Source: OMOG01 sp041485845 (GTDB lineage Bacteria > Acidobacteriota > Terriglobia > Bryobacterales > Bryobacteraceae). Taken from it: a stretch of 5,617 nucleotides of DNA. The DNA lies in assembly GCA_041485845.1 (NCBI GenBank), contig JBGPKH010000598.1, forward strand, positions 1 to 5,617, read 5' to 3'. The position numbers were made by a program, and so were the translations under genes. The notes beneath the pieces are model-generated. The model made no database searches. It had not been told where the DNA came from and saw only the letters and a program-made list of their open reading frames with translations. Shown here one piece after another: positions 1 to 5,443 of this stretch. Each line of letters opens with the position of its first letter. Positions within the stretch are counted from its first letter, which is position 1.

Positions 1-80
1 CAGTGCTCAGGCTCAGACCTTCACCGATGATAGAAAGCCTCGTGGAAACGATACTCGCCAGGGCCGCCAAGTTGAAGCCC

Positions 81-94
81 CTTCAGCCCTGAAG
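81..94. repeat. Short palindrome CTTCAG-CC-CTGAAG
   Basis: A perfect 6-bp inverted repeat with a 2-nt centre, embedded in a run of GAAGCC-like words (a GAAGCC lies just before it and another overlaps its right end). Short palindromes of the GGGGCTGAAGCCCC type are common in intergenic DNA of some Acidobacteriota, so this may be a relic of such an element. Seen once only in this window, so its status as a genomic repeat is a guess. Confidence 0.25.
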
Positions 95-123
95 CCGCGT
101 TTTCACGCCGGATCCAAGTCTTT

Positions 124-152
124 ACATCCAAGCTCTCTCATAGGCTGGATGT
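124..152. repeat. Inverted repeat ACATCCA...TGGATGT beyond the permease gene
   Basis: Perfect 7-bp arms at 124-130 and 146-152, extended by GC/GC pairs after one bulged A. On the plus strand the right arm is followed by CTTTT, a weak T-run. On the minus strand, the direction in which the permease is transcribed, no T-run follows. It may help stop transcription arriving from the left, or simply be part of a structured 3' region; the T-run is too short to call it an intrinsic terminator. Confidence 0.3.
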
Positions 153-157
153 CTTTT

Positions 158-179
158 AGGGCGGAGCGCTGCGCGCCCT
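158..179 (-). terminator. Possible 3' hairpin at the end of the permease operon
   Basis: Arms AGGGCG (158-163) and CGCCCT (174-179) form a 6-bp GC-rich stem whose loop contains the palindrome AGCGCT. The right arm reaches into the permease stop codon (TAA on the minus strand at 181-179). In the direction of the permease transcript it is followed by AAAA rather than a T-run, so it is not a classical rho-independent terminator. It could mark the mRNA 3' end or protect it from exonucleases. Position is the main argument. Confidence 0.25.
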
Positions 180-2716
180 TATTCGTCGCGCAGGGTTGCG
201 TTCGGGTCGACGTTGATGGCGCGGTGGATCGGACCCCAGGTTGCTGCCAGACCTGTTAGCAGCATAGCCAGCGCGACGACAGCGAAATTCAGCGGGTCCG
301 CCGGCTTGAGGCCGGCTACCAGAAACATGGCCAGCGGCCTAGTCACGAACAGCGAAACCAGCAGCCCAGCCCCCGTTCCAGCGATGGTGACGCGCGCCGC
401 ATCACGCAGTACCATGCGCGCAATCTCGCCGCGACTGGCGCCGATAGCGATGCGGACGCCGATTTCCCGCGTGCGTCGCGCCACGGAATAGGCCATCACC
501 CCATAAAGCCCGACGGTGGCCAACAGCAATCCGAGAATGCCGGTCGAGCCCATGAGCAGCGCCCCCACCTGGCTGGGCAGAAATGCCAGGCCGATGCTCG
601 AATACATCGTGTCCACTTCCGTGCCCGCCATCGGCTCGATGCGATGCAGGGTGCGCCGGACAGGGTCCAATTGAAGCGCGGGTGGAATTGCCGACCGCAT
701 CACGAATTCGATACCCTGGCGATCATTCGCGATCTGGACCAGAGGCTCGTACAATTGCGGCTGCGGTTCCTCACCTATGGTGACGGTCTTCGTTCCCTCG
801 GCCACACCAACAATACGATAGCGAGTCTTGCCGTCGTCTCCCCTGAGAAACGTTGTTCCCAGCGGTTGCCTGTGGCCGAGATATCGCGTTACGAATGCCC
901 GGTTCACGATGACCACCTTCTCGCCCCGATCGGCCGGGGAAAACGTCCGGCCCTGGAGCATCGGAATGCCCATGGCGCGGAAATAACTTGGGGTCACCGC
1001 ATTCCAGAAGAAGAACGCATCTTTCCGCTCGCGGTTATCCGGAAACGAGATTCGCACCATGAACCGCGTACCCCCGTTGAACGGAACGATGCGCGCGGCG
1101 GCGGCGCTCTCGATGCCCGGAAGCGCCGCCAGCGAATCCACAACCTGATTGATGTATTCGGCCTTCCTGCTTGCATCGGAATAGCCGGTGGGAGGCATGT
1201 TCACGTTCGCCCGCAGCGTGTGGCGCAGGTCGAAGCCCGGACTGATGGCGCTTGAATGAATGAGATTCTGCAGGAAGAGAAACCCGGTTGTGAGGACAAT
1301 GACTGAGGTCGCGATCTGCGCCGCCACCAGGGTGCGGCGCAGACGCATCCTGCCCTCGCGATGCAGATCGTGCGTGAGCGATTCCTTCAGCGATTGCCAC
1401 GCCGGCAGCAGTCCGCAGGCCAGGGCCGCAAACGTGGTGAGGATCGCGGCGTAGACCGCCAGCCGCCAGTCCGGTTCGATCTGCAGCCGGATCGGAATCG
1501 GCAGCGGCAGATGGATCCGCGCCAGCAGTACGGCGGTGACTTGGGCGAGCGCCAGGCCCAGAGCCGCGCCGAGAAGTGAAAGCAAAAGACTGTCAGCAAG
1601 TAACTGCTGCAGCAACCGACCGCGACCAGCGCCCAGCGCGAGGCGAATGGCGATCTCGCGACGGCGGGCTGACGCGCGCGCCAGCAGGAGGCTCGCCACG
1701 TTGACGCAGGCGATCAACAGCACCAACCCGGTGACTACCAGCAGCATGGCAAAAAACGCTCCCACCGCCAACATTTCCCGCTCCGCCCGCAGGCGCGCAT
1801 ATCCGGCGATGGGCGACACTCGAACTCCGTCCGCGTACTTGAACTGCGTTGGCATTTCCGCATCCATACGCTTGCCCACCGTCATCAGGCCGGCCCGCGC
1901 CGCCGGAATGGACATACCGGGCTTCAACCGCGAGTAAATGGCGAGTATCGTCGAGTCCAGGAAGCGCGGCAGGAAAACGTCGGGAGAGTATCCGAAACCG
2001 ATCAGCGTGCGATGATGCTTCGGCAGAATTCCCACTACCGTGCACAGGCGGCCGTCCAGGTTGATTGTCCGGCCGACCACCGCAGGATCGCCGCTGAAGT
2101 ATTTGCGCCAGAAAGCATAACTTAGGACCGCGACTTCGTTCGGATCGTCGGCGAGAATGCCCCGCCCGTGCAGCATCGGAACTCCCAGCGCGGTGAAGTA
2201 ATTCTTCGTCGTGTAGACGCTGAAGATCTGGCGCGTTTCGGCGCCATCGTTGAAGTTGGCGATGGTCTCTTCATTCTCGCCAATCACATCGGCAAACAGG
2301 CCGCTCGAACGGAGAAAGTCGACGACTCGGGCGGCGGAATGGCTGTTGCCGGCAAGCTGCACCGACACCAGCGATCCCGCATCGCGTACCGATGGCTGGC
2401 TGAACAGGAATTCGACCCCGAGCGAGAACATGGCCGCGTTCACGCCGATGCCCAGACCGAGCGACGCGAGCGCCGTGAGCACGAGCACCGGACTGCGGCG
2501 CAGACCGCGGGCGGCATAGATCAGGTCGCGCCAGAGGTTTTCGAGGAAGCTGAACCGCCACAAATCGTATCCGTGTTCCCCGATCACCGCGGCGTTGCCC
2601 AGCGGAATTGCGTTGTTGTGGCGGGCCGCCATGTCGCGATGAAAGGCGAGCTCGGCTTGGATATCCTGGTGCATCCTGGCGCGGCGGAAGAGCTTCAGAA
2701 AGAAACGGCGTATCAT
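179..2716 (-). CDS. ADOP-family FtsX/MacB-like ABC transporter permease
   Basis: Encodes 845 residues, the normal size for acidobacterial duplicated orphan permeases, predicted in the inner membrane. Residues 1-65 form the family's charged soluble prefix, with an RR-rich start and an AELAFHRDM helix. TM1 lies at about 77-105 (motif LGLGIGVNAAMFSL, a variant of LALGIGANTAIFS). An extracytoplasmic MacB-type domain follows at about 110-305, then TMs at 314-346, 371-400 and 415-440. A second half repeats the plan: TM about 461-485, soluble domain about 490-705, and TMs at 715-745, 770-797 and 806-832. The FtsX signature occurs twice (RRREIAIRLALGAGRG at 351-366 and RRTREIGVRIAIGASRG at 747-763), and the C terminus DPNATLRDE is the usual family ending. 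The start chosen is the ATG at 2716, 4 nt after the padR stop; a longer open frame up to 2800 would overlap padR and lacks family similarity. No ATPase gene is adjacent. Substrate unknown; MacB relatives export peptides or drugs or act as mechanotransmitters. Confidence 0.95.
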   Translation of the reverse strand: MIRRFFLKLFRRARMHQDIQAELAFHRDMAARHNNAIPLGNAAVIGEHGYDLWRFSFLENLWRDLIYAARGLRRSPVLVLTALASLGLGIGVNAAMFSLGVEFLFSQPSVRDAGSLVSVQLAGNSHSAARVVDFLRSSGLFADVIGENEETIANFNDGAETRQIFSVYTTKNYFTALGVPMLHGRGILADDPNEVAVLSYAFWRKYFSGDPAVVGRTINLDGRLCTVVGILPKHHRTLIGFGYSPDVFLPRFLDSTILAIYSRLKPGMSIPAARAGLMTVGKRMDAEMPTQFKYADGVRVSPIAGYARLRAEREMLAVGAFFAMLLVVTGLVLLIACVNVASLLLARASARRREIAIRLALGAGRGRLLQQLLADSLLLSLLGAALGLALAQVTAVLLARIHLPLPIPIRLQIEPDWRLAVYAAILTTFAALACGLLPAWQSLKESLTHDLHREGRMRLRRTLVAAQIATSVIVLTTGFLFLQNLIHSSAISPGFDLRHTLRANVNMPPTGYSDASRKAEYINQVVDSLAALPGIESAAAARIVPFNGGTRFMVRISFPDNRERKDAFFFWNAVTPSYFRAMGIPMLQGRTFSPADRGEKVVIVNRAFVTRYLGHRQPLGTTFLRGDDGKTRYRIVGVAEGTKTVTIGEEPQPQLYEPLVQIANDRQGIEFVMRSAIPPALQLDPVRRTLHRIEPMAGTEVDTMYSSIGLAFLPSQVGALLMGSTGILGLLLATVGLYGVMAYSVARRTREIGVRIAIGASRGEIARMVLRDAARVTIAGTGAGLLVSLFVTRPLAMFLVAGLKPADPLNFAVVALAMLLTGLAATWGPIHRAINVDPNATLRDE

Positions 2717-2720
2717 TAGG

Positions 2721-3053
2721 TTACCCCGCGAGAACTCGCGCGACTGCGGCGGAGAGACGGCTCCAGGTAGCCTCCTGTTCCGCCACCAGTTTTCGCCCAC
2801 GCTTGTTGAGTCGGTAATACTTCGCCTTCCGGTTATTCTCCGACAGGCCGGATTTCGACGTGATGGCGCCGTCGACCTCCAGGCGCCAGAGCGCCGGATA
2901 GAGAGAACCTTCCTCCACCTTCAGTACTTCATCGGAAAGCAGATGGATGACCTGCGCGATCGCGTAGCCGTGCATCGCGCCGCGCTGGAGCGCGTGCAGG
3001 ATCAACAGATCCAGCGTGCCCTGCAAAAGCGTTGGCTGAGTGGATTTCCCCAT
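2721..3053 (-). CDS. PadR-family transcriptional regulator
   Basis: A 110-residue regulator of the small PadR subfamily: an N-terminal winged helix and a short C-terminal dimerisation helix. Family marks are LLQGTLDLLIL (residues 9-19), HGY at 28-30, the wing-helix motif EEGSLYPALWRLEVDG (47-62), and KYYRLNKRGRKLV (78-90); residues 91-108 look like the dimerising helix. It probably represses the operon it heads and is released by a ligand or stress signal, the usual mode for PadR proteins; the ligand is unknown. The permease begins 4 nt after its TAA stop, so the two genes should be co-transcribed and translationally coupled. The ATG at 3053 fits the family N terminus, although the SD-like AGGGAG (3059-3054) abuts the start codon instead of standing 5-9 nt away, and the predicted leader is only about 17 nt. 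Confidence 0.95.
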   Translation of the reverse strand: MGKSTQPTLLQGTLDLLILHALQRGAMHGYAIAQVIHLLSDEVLKVEEGSLYPALWRLEVDGAITSKSGLSENNRKAKYYRLNKRGRKLVAEQEATWSRLSAAVARVLAG

Positions 3054-3076
3054 CTCCCTATGACGATCTATGGGAG

Positions 3077-3105
3077 AGTATACAGCCCATCCCCAAGATT
3101 GTCAA
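3077..3105 (-). promoter_or_regulatory. Sigma70-type promoter of the padR-permease operon with candidate PadR operator
   Basis: On the minus strand, TTGACA (3105-3100) is followed after exactly 17 nt by TATACT (3082-3077), a perfect -35 and a 5/6 -10 box. A run of seven T (3116-3110) sits just upstream of the -35 and could act as an UP element. Transcription would start near 3071-3069, giving a leader of 16-18 nt. The -10 box overlaps a GTATAC palindrome (3083-3078) flanked by G/C-rich triplets, a plausible place for PadR to bind and block polymerase; that role is inferred from position and symmetry. Confidence 0.8.
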
Positions 3106-3239
3106 GGGGAAAAAAACGAAACGACAGGGCTGGATGTGTCTTATGTCGTATTCAATTCAACGTGCGGACTCGCCGCGACCAGTCCGCCCGCGGCCCTTAC
3201 TTGCTACTAGCTGGCAAAAAGCGAACCGTATATGTCAAA

Positions 3240-3267
3240 GCCGCCGATGGCGGCATGATTCTTTTTT
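3240..3267 (+). terminator. Terminator-like hairpin followed by a T-run
   Basis: GCCGCC (3240-3245), a 3-nt loop GAT and GGCGGC (3249-3254) form a strong 6-bp all-GC stem. After ATGA comes TTCTTTTTT (3259-3267). The shape fits a rho-independent terminator on the plus strand, though the T-run starts 4 nt after the stem, which weakens it. No plus-strand gene lies upstream, so if it works it would end a non-coding or antisense transcript running over the padR promoter region. Confidence 0.35.
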
Positions 3268-3285
3268 GTGGGTTGACAGAATTAC

Positions 3286-3351
3286 TGAAATGTCTTGCCG
3301 CAATTCTTGAAACATCTCGCTACAGTAAGTGAAATAGTCCTGCGGGTGCAC
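3286..3351. repeat. Three degenerate direct repeats at 22-nt spacing
   Basis: TGAAA occurs at 3286, 3308 and 3330, exactly 22 nt apart, about two helical turns. The similarity goes beyond the pentamer: TGAAATGTCTTGC, TGAAACATCTCGC and TGAAATAGTCCTGC agree at most positions, the third needing one inserted base. A related word, TGACA, lies 11 nt before the first copy (3275). Same-face spacing of this kind is typical of tandem binding sites for a dimeric or cooperative DNA-binding protein. The spacing is not a multiple of three, which argues against a coding repeat. The binding protein is unknown. Confidence 0.45.
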
Positions 3352-3466
3352 ATTGTGGCGGGTTGTGGTTTGGGTGCAAACCACCGCTTCTTCCGCGAGG
3401 GAGGGCTGCTGTTCAGGTTTCGCCGTGTGTACACTCCCAGCCGAAGCGCCGCGGGCGGATCTCCTT

Positions 3467-3494
3467 CCGATTGGGCGATGAAACATCCAATCGG
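3467..3494. repeat. Perfect 8-bp inverted repeat CCGATTGG / CCAATCGG
   Basis: Arms at 3467-3474 and 3487-3494 enclose a 12-nt loop that itself contains ATG-AAA-CAT next to the right arm, so the stem can extend by three more pairs with a GCG bulge on one side. No T-run follows on either strand. It may be a protein-binding dyad or an RNA hairpin. Confidence 0.4.
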
Positions 3495-3812
3495 CACGAA
3501 CCTAAACGCTACGGCGTCTTCGGCGGGTTATTTGTTTGGACTCCCTCCACTGCGCTTCCTCAAACGCACGACCCAATGGCAACCGGTGTCTGTGGGTGTG
3601 TCTCGGATTTCCTCTAGTGGTGGAAAAGCCTCCCCGCGCGGGCTTGCGGATCACTATACCGATCAAGTCGCCTAGCTTGCCGCAAAGCAGTACAGGCAGT
3701 CCTACTGCCCTGGACCGCCAGGATGGCGCTGGCCTGCCGCAGGTGGCGGCAATGCAGGAGAGGTTGGTTCACCGATTTGCCGGATCAGCTATCTCGTTTC
3801 GTCTGATCTGCG

Positions 3813-5294
3813 CTATGGCCGCGCCGCGGCCATGCGCCTCACGGCCTCCGGTAGCTCGCGCTCGTTCAGCCAGCCGAAGCTGAATCGCCCAAACGGCTTG
3901 GGCTGGCCATCGAAGGCGTACCGCCGGCCGGTGTACCACGAGACGCCGTGCTGGACGCTGCGGCGCGCCCACTCGTCCACGTTGACGGACATGTGCAGGC
4001 GGACCCAAAGAGCCATTCCGCCAGGGGCGAGGGTGAACTCAACGCCGTCTCCAAACGCCCGCCGCAGACTGCTGGCGAGGATCTCGCGGCGGTTGGCGTA
4101 CACGCGTCGCACGCGCGCGACGTGCCGCTGCAACTCGCCATCCTCGATCAACGCCGCCACAGCCGCCTCGGTTGCCTGGTCTCCCTGGATGTCGAGCAGC
4201 GAGCGGATCGCACTGGCACCCCGCAGCACCGCCGGCGGTGCGACTATGTAGCCGATGCGGAGACCGGGGGCGAGGATCTTCGAGAGCGTACCGATGTACA
4301 CGACCAGTCCCGCATGGTCCGCGCTGGCAAGCGGAAGCACCGGACGGCCGTCGTAGTGGAACTCGTGGTCGTAGTCGTCCTCGATGATCGCGATCCGCCC
4401 GGCGCGCGCCAGCGCGAGGAGCGCAAGGCGGCGCGCCGCCTTCAAGGTCACTGTCGTCGGATACTGATGGTGGGGCGTGACGTAGACGGCGCGAATCGAC
4501 GTACGGCTCGCGAGCCGCTTCAACGCGTCGACGTCAATTCCGTCGCAATCGACCGCGACAGGAACGACGGTTGCACCGGCTGCGCGGAATGCCTCCCACG
4601 CGGGCCGGTCCCCGAGTCCTTCGACGGCGACGGTGTCGCCGGGACGGAGCAGCGCCCGTGCAGCGAGTGTCAAAGCCATCTGACTGCCACGCGTGATGAG
4701 CACGTCGGCGGGGCCGGCCGGCAGCCCCCTTGTGCTCGTGAGCATTGACGCCAGCGCAGTGCGGAGCCCGGCGTGTCCCTCGGGCTCGCCAAAGGCAAGC
4801 AGATCGGCGCCTCGCAGCCCGAGCACGCGCCGGTAGGCGCGGCCAATCGCCCGCGCGTCGACGAGCCGGACGTCGGGCGCGCCGTTGCTCAAGTTCAACG
4901 TGCCCGGCGGAAGGTTCGGCGGCCGGTACGCTGCTGGCGGCTCGGGAAGCGCGAACGGCACATTTGCCGGCACGTGCGTGCGTAGGTCGAGCCGGCGTGA
5001 GAACGGCCTCCCCGAAGGCTTGACGATGGTGTGCGTGACGAAGGTCCCGCGCCCCGGCGCCGTCTCGATCCACCCTTCCGCCGTCAACTCGGCCAATGCC
5101 GCAAGGACGGTATTGCGATGAACCTGCAGACTCTCCGCGAGCCGACGGCTGCCGGGGAGTCGGTCCCCCGGACGCAGGCGTCCCCGCTGAATATCGGCGG
5201 CCAGCGAACGCGCGATTTGCAGAAACGGAGGAAGTGCCGCGTTGCGGTCGACGTCGATCGCGGGTTCCCAGGGACTTCGCGGCATCACCTTCAT
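3813..5294 (-). CDS. MocR/GabR-family PLP-dependent transcriptional regulator
   Basis: Encodes 493 residues, the usual MocR length. Residues 22-88 are a GntR-type winged helix (LPPFLQIARSLAADI, then RLRPGDRLPGSRRLAESL, with the wing ending GRGTFVT at 81-87). A proline-rich linker spans about 89-130. The rest is a fold-type I aminotransferase-like domain with PHHQYPT (274-280), EDDYDHEF (305-312), and GTLSK at 335-339, where Lys339 should form the Schiff base with pyridoxal phosphate; Arg470 in FGRFSFG may bind a substrate carboxylate. Such proteins usually sense an amino acid or vitamin B6 as a PLP adduct and regulate a neighbouring gene. The ATG at 5294 is chosen because it immediately precedes the conserved part; the frame stays open to 5549, but that extension runs antisense through the divergent gene and has no family similarity. 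No clear SD precedes either this start or the ATG at 5285. Which MocR subgroup (PdxR, GabR, TauR and others) it belongs to cannot be decided from sequence alone. Confidence 0.95.
   Translation of the reverse strand: MKVMPRSPWEPAIDVDRNAALPPFLQIARSLAADIQRGRLRPGDRLPGSRRLAESLQVHRNTVLAALAELTAEGWIETAPGRGTFVTHTIVKPSGRPFSRRLDLRTHVPANVPFALPEPPAAYRPPNLPPGTLNLSNGAPDVRLVDARAIGRAYRRVLGLRGADLLAFGEPEGHAGLRTALASMLTSTRGLPAGPADVLITRGSQMALTLAARALLRPGDTVAVEGLGDRPAWEAFRAAGATVVPVAVDCDGIDVDALKRLASRTSIRAVYVTPHHQYPTTVTLKAARRLALLALARAGRIAIIEDDYDHEFHYDGRPVLPLASADHAGLVVYIGTLSKILAPGLRIGYIVAPPAVLRGASAIRSLLDIQGDQATEAAVAALIEDGELQRHVARVRRVYANRREILASSLRRAFGDGVEFTLAPGGMALWVRLHMSVNVDEWARRSVQHGVSWYTGRRYAFDGQPKPFGRFSFGWLNERELPEAVRRMAAARP
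3815..3833 (-). repeat. Perfect inverted repeat over the mocR stop codon
   Basis: ATGGCCGCG (3815-3823) and CGCGGCCAT (3825-3833) are perfect inverted copies around a single base, spanning the last codons and the first base of the TAG stop. In RNA this makes a tight GC-rich hairpin. No T-run follows on the minus strand, so it is not a standard terminator. It may be a by-product of the alanine/arginine-rich C terminus (MAAARP). Confidence 0.4.
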
Positions 5295-5314
5295 TCTATC
5301 GAGGCCGGAGCGGA

Positions 5315-5359
5315 CTGGTCTAATTGAAATTTGAAGTATGGCCCTTGTGCCTGGACCAG
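5315..5359. promoter_or_regulatory. Candidate MocR operator between the divergent genes
   Basis: Two similar words lie in the same orientation in the 149-bp divergent spacer: CTGGTCTAA (5315-5323) and CTGGACCAG (5351-5359), starts 36 nt apart, the second also a palindrome. An AT-rich stretch follows the first. MocR regulators typically bind two direct-repeat half-sites near their own promoter; the CTGGACYTAA repeats described for TauR resemble these words (recalled, not looked up). The placement suggests that one regulator controls both the mocR gene and the gene at 5444. A weak plus-strand promoter TTGTGC (5345-5350), 16 nt, TAACCT (5367-5372) would overlap the second site. Confidence 0.45.
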
Positions 5360-5432
5360 CAGGCGGTAACCTGAGACAATGACACGCGGCCCGGTGACGG
5401 ACAGATCCGTGGCGGGTGCCCACGGCTCTCGT

Positions 5433-5438
5433 GAGGAA
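5433..5438 (+). promoter_or_regulatory. Ribosome binding site of the plus-strand secreted-protein gene
   Basis: GAGGAA ends 5 nt before the ATG at 5444, a good Shine-Dalgarno match at proper spacing. It is the clearest ribosome binding site in the window and supports the plus-strand gene over the antisense frame that covers the same bases. Confidence 0.75.
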
Positions 5439-5443
5439 AGAAC

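Larger units (their letters stand above)
1..178. other. Intergenic region or tail of a gene outside the window
   Basis: No gene can be supported here. One plus-strand frame beginning at base 3 reads 29 codons to a TGA at 90-92 and could be the 3' end of a gene entering from the left, but the peptide has no recognisable motif and a second plus-strand frame, starting at base 2, is also open, so this is not called as a gene. The stretch contains a short CTTCAG/CTGAAG palindrome and two hairpins close to the permease stop codon, listed separately. Confidence 0.5.
3106..3812. other. Gene-free spacer of about 700 bp with several inverted repeats
   Basis: No open frame here shows codon bias, a ribosome binding site or recognisable protein motifs; the longest plus-strand frame (3295-3675) needs a TTG start and looks random. 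The stretch up to about 3350 is visibly more AT-rich than the flanking genes. It holds inverted repeats at 3164-3187 (7-bp arms, 10-nt loop), 3240-3254 (6 bp), 3365-3384 (GTGGTTT/AAACCAC), 3467-3494 (8 bp), 3695-3709 (GGCAGT/ACTGCC) and 3735-3751 (TGCCGC/GCGGCA), plus palindromes GTGTACAC (3427-3434) and CCCGCGCGGG (3633-3642). It could carry a structured RNA, decayed genes, or plain spacer; I recognise no known RNA family. Confidence 0.5.

Noticed and set aside
2717..2800. Longer permease start at 2800 inside padR
   Set aside because: The extra 28 residues overlap the padR 3' end out of frame and do not resemble the family N terminus, which begins at the ATG at 2716.
143..3137. GGCTGGATGT at 143-152 and again at 3128-3137, flanking the padR-permease operon like boundary repeats
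   Set aside because: Around 15 pairs of identical 10-mers are expected by chance in a window this size, and no other sign of mobility (transposase, terminal inverted repeats) is present.
3273..3335. Plus-strand promoter from TTGACA (3273) or TTGAAA (3307)
   Set aside because: TTGACA has no -10 box at 16-18 nt; TTGAAA has only TGAAAT (4/6) at 17 nt, which is one of the direct repeats, and no gene follows.
3235..3486. 83-codon minus-strand open frame upstream of padR
   Set aside because: No Shine-Dalgarno sequence before the ATG, no family features, and it runs across the hairpins and repeats.
3295..3675. 126-codon plus-strand open frame in the spacer
   Set aside because: Needs a TTG start, has no ribosome binding site, random-looking composition and no recognisable motif.
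3764..3785. GGTTCACC-like T-arm suggestive of a tRNA
   Set aside because: No acceptor stem, anticodon arm or CCA-proximal pairing can be built around it.
3948..4748. 266-codon plus-strand open frame inside the MocR gene
   Set aside because: It is the antisense shadow of a GC-rich coding region; the minus-strand frame has clear MocR motifs throughout.
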